From: CAYSAA01 sp964428905 | GTDB lineage: Bacteria; Atribacterota; Phoenicimicrobiia; Phoenicimicrobiales; Stramentimicrobiaceae | Assembly: GCA_964428905.1 (NCBI GenBank) | Contig: CAYSAA010000253.1 | Span: 1 to 6,740, forward strand | Direction of reading: 5' to 3' | DNA length: 6,740 bases | Shown here: positions 5,806 to 6,740 of the stretch, in pieces | How positions within the stretch are numbered: the stretch's first letter is position 1 | Layout of the letters: each line of letters opens with the position of its first letter | Notes under the pieces: generated by a model | Told to the model about the DNA's origin: nothing | Seen by the model: the letters and a program-made list of their open reading frames with translations, nothing else | Database searches by the model: none | Made by a program: the position numbers and the translations under genes

Positions 5806-5872
5806 TGGTGGCAAAACACCGATGATATTGGTTGGTTCCAGATTTAAAAGAAGTTATTTCAATCATATATAA
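5794..5872 (+). other. A7 slippery run and out-of-frame conserved tail of copy 2
   Basis: After A7 (5794-5800) the +1 frame reads CCT GAT GGT GGC and on to TAA at 5870-5872. The last 20 residues (GKTPMILVG, then SRFKRSYFNHI) align without gaps to the copy 1 tail, with 13 identities and mostly conservative changes elsewhere. The TAA overlaps the SD of the TPR gene (AAAGGAGG, 5871-5878), as expected for a natural gene end in a tight operon. Confidence 0.8.
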
Positions 5873-5887
5873 AGGAGGAAATTAGAA

Positions 5888-6550
5888 ATGAAATTAAATA
5901 GAAAGACATACTTTTTATTAATGCTGTTACTGTTCTTTATCGTTTCTCAGGTATTTATTCTCAATGGTGTTGCCCAACAGCTGCAGATTTATAGTGATAG
6001 CCAACTACAGGCAGTAGAATACCTGCAAAGGGCAGTAAATAAGATGGAAGAGGCTTTGAATACCTATCAGGGGGCTAATTATCCAGGTAGAAAATTATGG
6101 GCTGAAGCTATTGATTATGCCCAAATAGCTCTTGATATTGATCCGAATTTTATTAAAGCCAATTATTATCTAGCACTAATGTATCAGCATACCGGCTGGT
6201 ATTACCGGGAAGCACAGCAGTGGGAAAAATATTTGGAGCTAATCCAGCAGACAGGCATGACTTCCGCTTCTCCAGAGGCTAAACAGAACTTAGCCCATGC
6301 CTATTATCGTTTGGGTTTTAATTACTATCAGAAAGGGGATATCAATAAGTCCCTTAGCTACTTCTTAAACTCGATTGAAGAATATCCCGATTCAGTCGAA
6401 TCCAATTACTGGGCTGCCAGGGTCTACTATGAAACAGGAGACTATAATCAAGCTGCTCGTCATTACCAGCAAGTGCTGAATCTGCAGCCAGATAACGAAG
6501 AAGCCAGATATTGGCTAAGACATTCGCAGCGGAGGCTTGGTGGTAATTAG
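5888..6550 (+). CDS. Secreted TPR-repeat protein
   Basis: A 220-residue exported protein with a very strong SD (AAAGGAGG, 5871-5878) 9 bases upstream. Residues 1-29 form a signal peptide (KLNRK, hydrophobic core 8-25, cleavage after GVA). The mature part is helical. Three tetratricopeptide repeats can be recognised: about 68-101 (AIDYAQIALDIDPNFIKANYYLALMY signature, degenerate), 132-166 (AYYRLGFNYYQKGDINKSLSYFLNS with EEYPD) and 168-202 (ESNYWAARVYYETGDYNQA, then LNLQPD). An extra helix at 38-60 precedes them. TPR arrays mediate protein-protein contacts, so this is a likely periplasmic scaffold or assembly partner for the other exported proteins encoded here. No catalytic motif is visible. 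Confidence 0.9.
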   Translation: MKLNRKTYFLLMLLLFFIVSQVFILNGVAQQLQIYSDSQLQAVEYLQRAVNKMEEALNTYQGANYPGRKLWAEAIDYAQIALDIDPNFIKANYYLALMYQHTGWYYREAQQWEKYLELIQQTGMTSASPEAKQNLAHAYYRLGFNYYQKGDINKSLSYFLNSIEEYPDSVESNYWAARVYYETGDYNQAARHYQQVLNLQPDNEEARYWLRHSQRRLGGN

Positions 6551-6642
6551 TAAGAAAAAGAGACTAACTTTAGTGTTAATTTCTAGATATTTCGAAGTGT
6601 TTTAAATTTTAAAAAGATTAAAAAGAAAGAAGGAATAAAATA

Positions 6643-6740
6643 ATGAAAAGTTTACTTTTAAAGAAAATTTTCTGGACACTCTTGATTGTTTCTATACTGT
6701 CTATTGGATTAACGGGTTGTTTGGATATTACAATTCCAGA
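6643..6740 (+). CDS. Lipoprotein, N-terminal fragment
   Basis: A frame starting at ATG 6643 runs off the window after 32 codons. It begins MKSLLLKKIF, has a hydrophobic core (WTLLIVSILSIG) and a good lipobox, LTGC, with the lipidated cysteine at residue 26, followed by LDITIP. AAGGA at 6630-6634 is a suitable SD 8 bases upstream. It continues the series of exported proteins, 92 bases after the TPR gene, with no clear terminator between. An aspartate two residues after the cysteine (C-L-D) is not the classic +2 inner-membrane retention signal. The function cannot be judged from this fragment. Confidence 0.8.
   Translation, partial: MKSLLLKKIFWTLLIVSILSIGLTGCLDITIP

Larger units (their letters stand above)
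5560..5872 (+). repeat. Duplicated unit, copy 2 (leader plus small membrane gene, frame-broken)
   Basis: Counterpart of 4426-4738. The leader is identical over 18 bases and the coding homology continues past the in-frame TGA at 5803-5805 to a TAA at 5870-5872, the position equivalent to copy 1's stop. Confidence 0.85.

Noticed and set aside
5434..5814. Minus-strand frame across the SYLF end and second small membrane gene
   Set aside because: Opposes two well-supported genes and crosses their intergenic gap; composition is that of a shadow frame.
6551..6642. Possible terminator between the TPR and lipoprotein genes
   Set aside because: The best inverted repeat (ACTAA-CT-TTAGT) is too short with an impossible loop; no convincing terminator or promoter seen.

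Overview
The window looks like a low-GC chromosomal segment from a bacterium with a Gram-negative-type envelope. All genes are on the + strand, most have strong purine-rich Shine-Dalgarno (SD) sites, and nearly every protein of the second gene group has an export signal. I cannot name the taxon. An uncultivated low-GC lineage such as Atribacterota would fit, but that is a guess. No rRNA, tRNA, transposase, CRISPR or phage gene was seen.

Region 1 (1-2805) is the end of a signalling operon. It starts with the last 168 residues of what is probably a CheB/CheR-PAS fusion protein. An 8-base overlap (ATGACTAA) leads into a soluble hybrid histidine kinase with coiled coil, two PAS domains, HisKA, HATPase and a C-terminal receiver. 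The operon ends in a strong GNRA-capped intrinsic terminator about 210 bases past the kinase stop codon.

Region 2 (2661-3025) is regulatory. Just past the terminator lies a textbook sigma-54 promoter (TTGGCAC-N5-TTGCT). A near-direct repeat sits about 140 bases upstream of it, where activator sites are often found. The transcribed leader contains an SD-preceded small reading frame with no ATG, GTG or TTG start, which would have to begin at AUA.

Region 3 (3026-6740) is a run of envelope proteins: a secreted DUF4384 plus triple-PEGA protein, a small two-helix membrane protein, a secreted SYLF/Ysc84 protein, a second copy of the small membrane protein, a secreted TPR protein, and the start of a lipoprotein. 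The two small membrane proteins and their leaders are a duplication flanking the SYLF gene. The second copy has a frame break at an A7 run. The conserved 20-residue C-terminal tail of copy 1 continues after the break in the +1 frame and stops on the SD of the TPR gene. This is either a recent homopolymer indel, an assembly error, or recoding.

Taken together (inference), the window shows a sensory phosphorelay next to a sigma-54-controlled set of exported proteins. The function of that set is unknown; envelope remodelling or surface stress is the likeliest theme.
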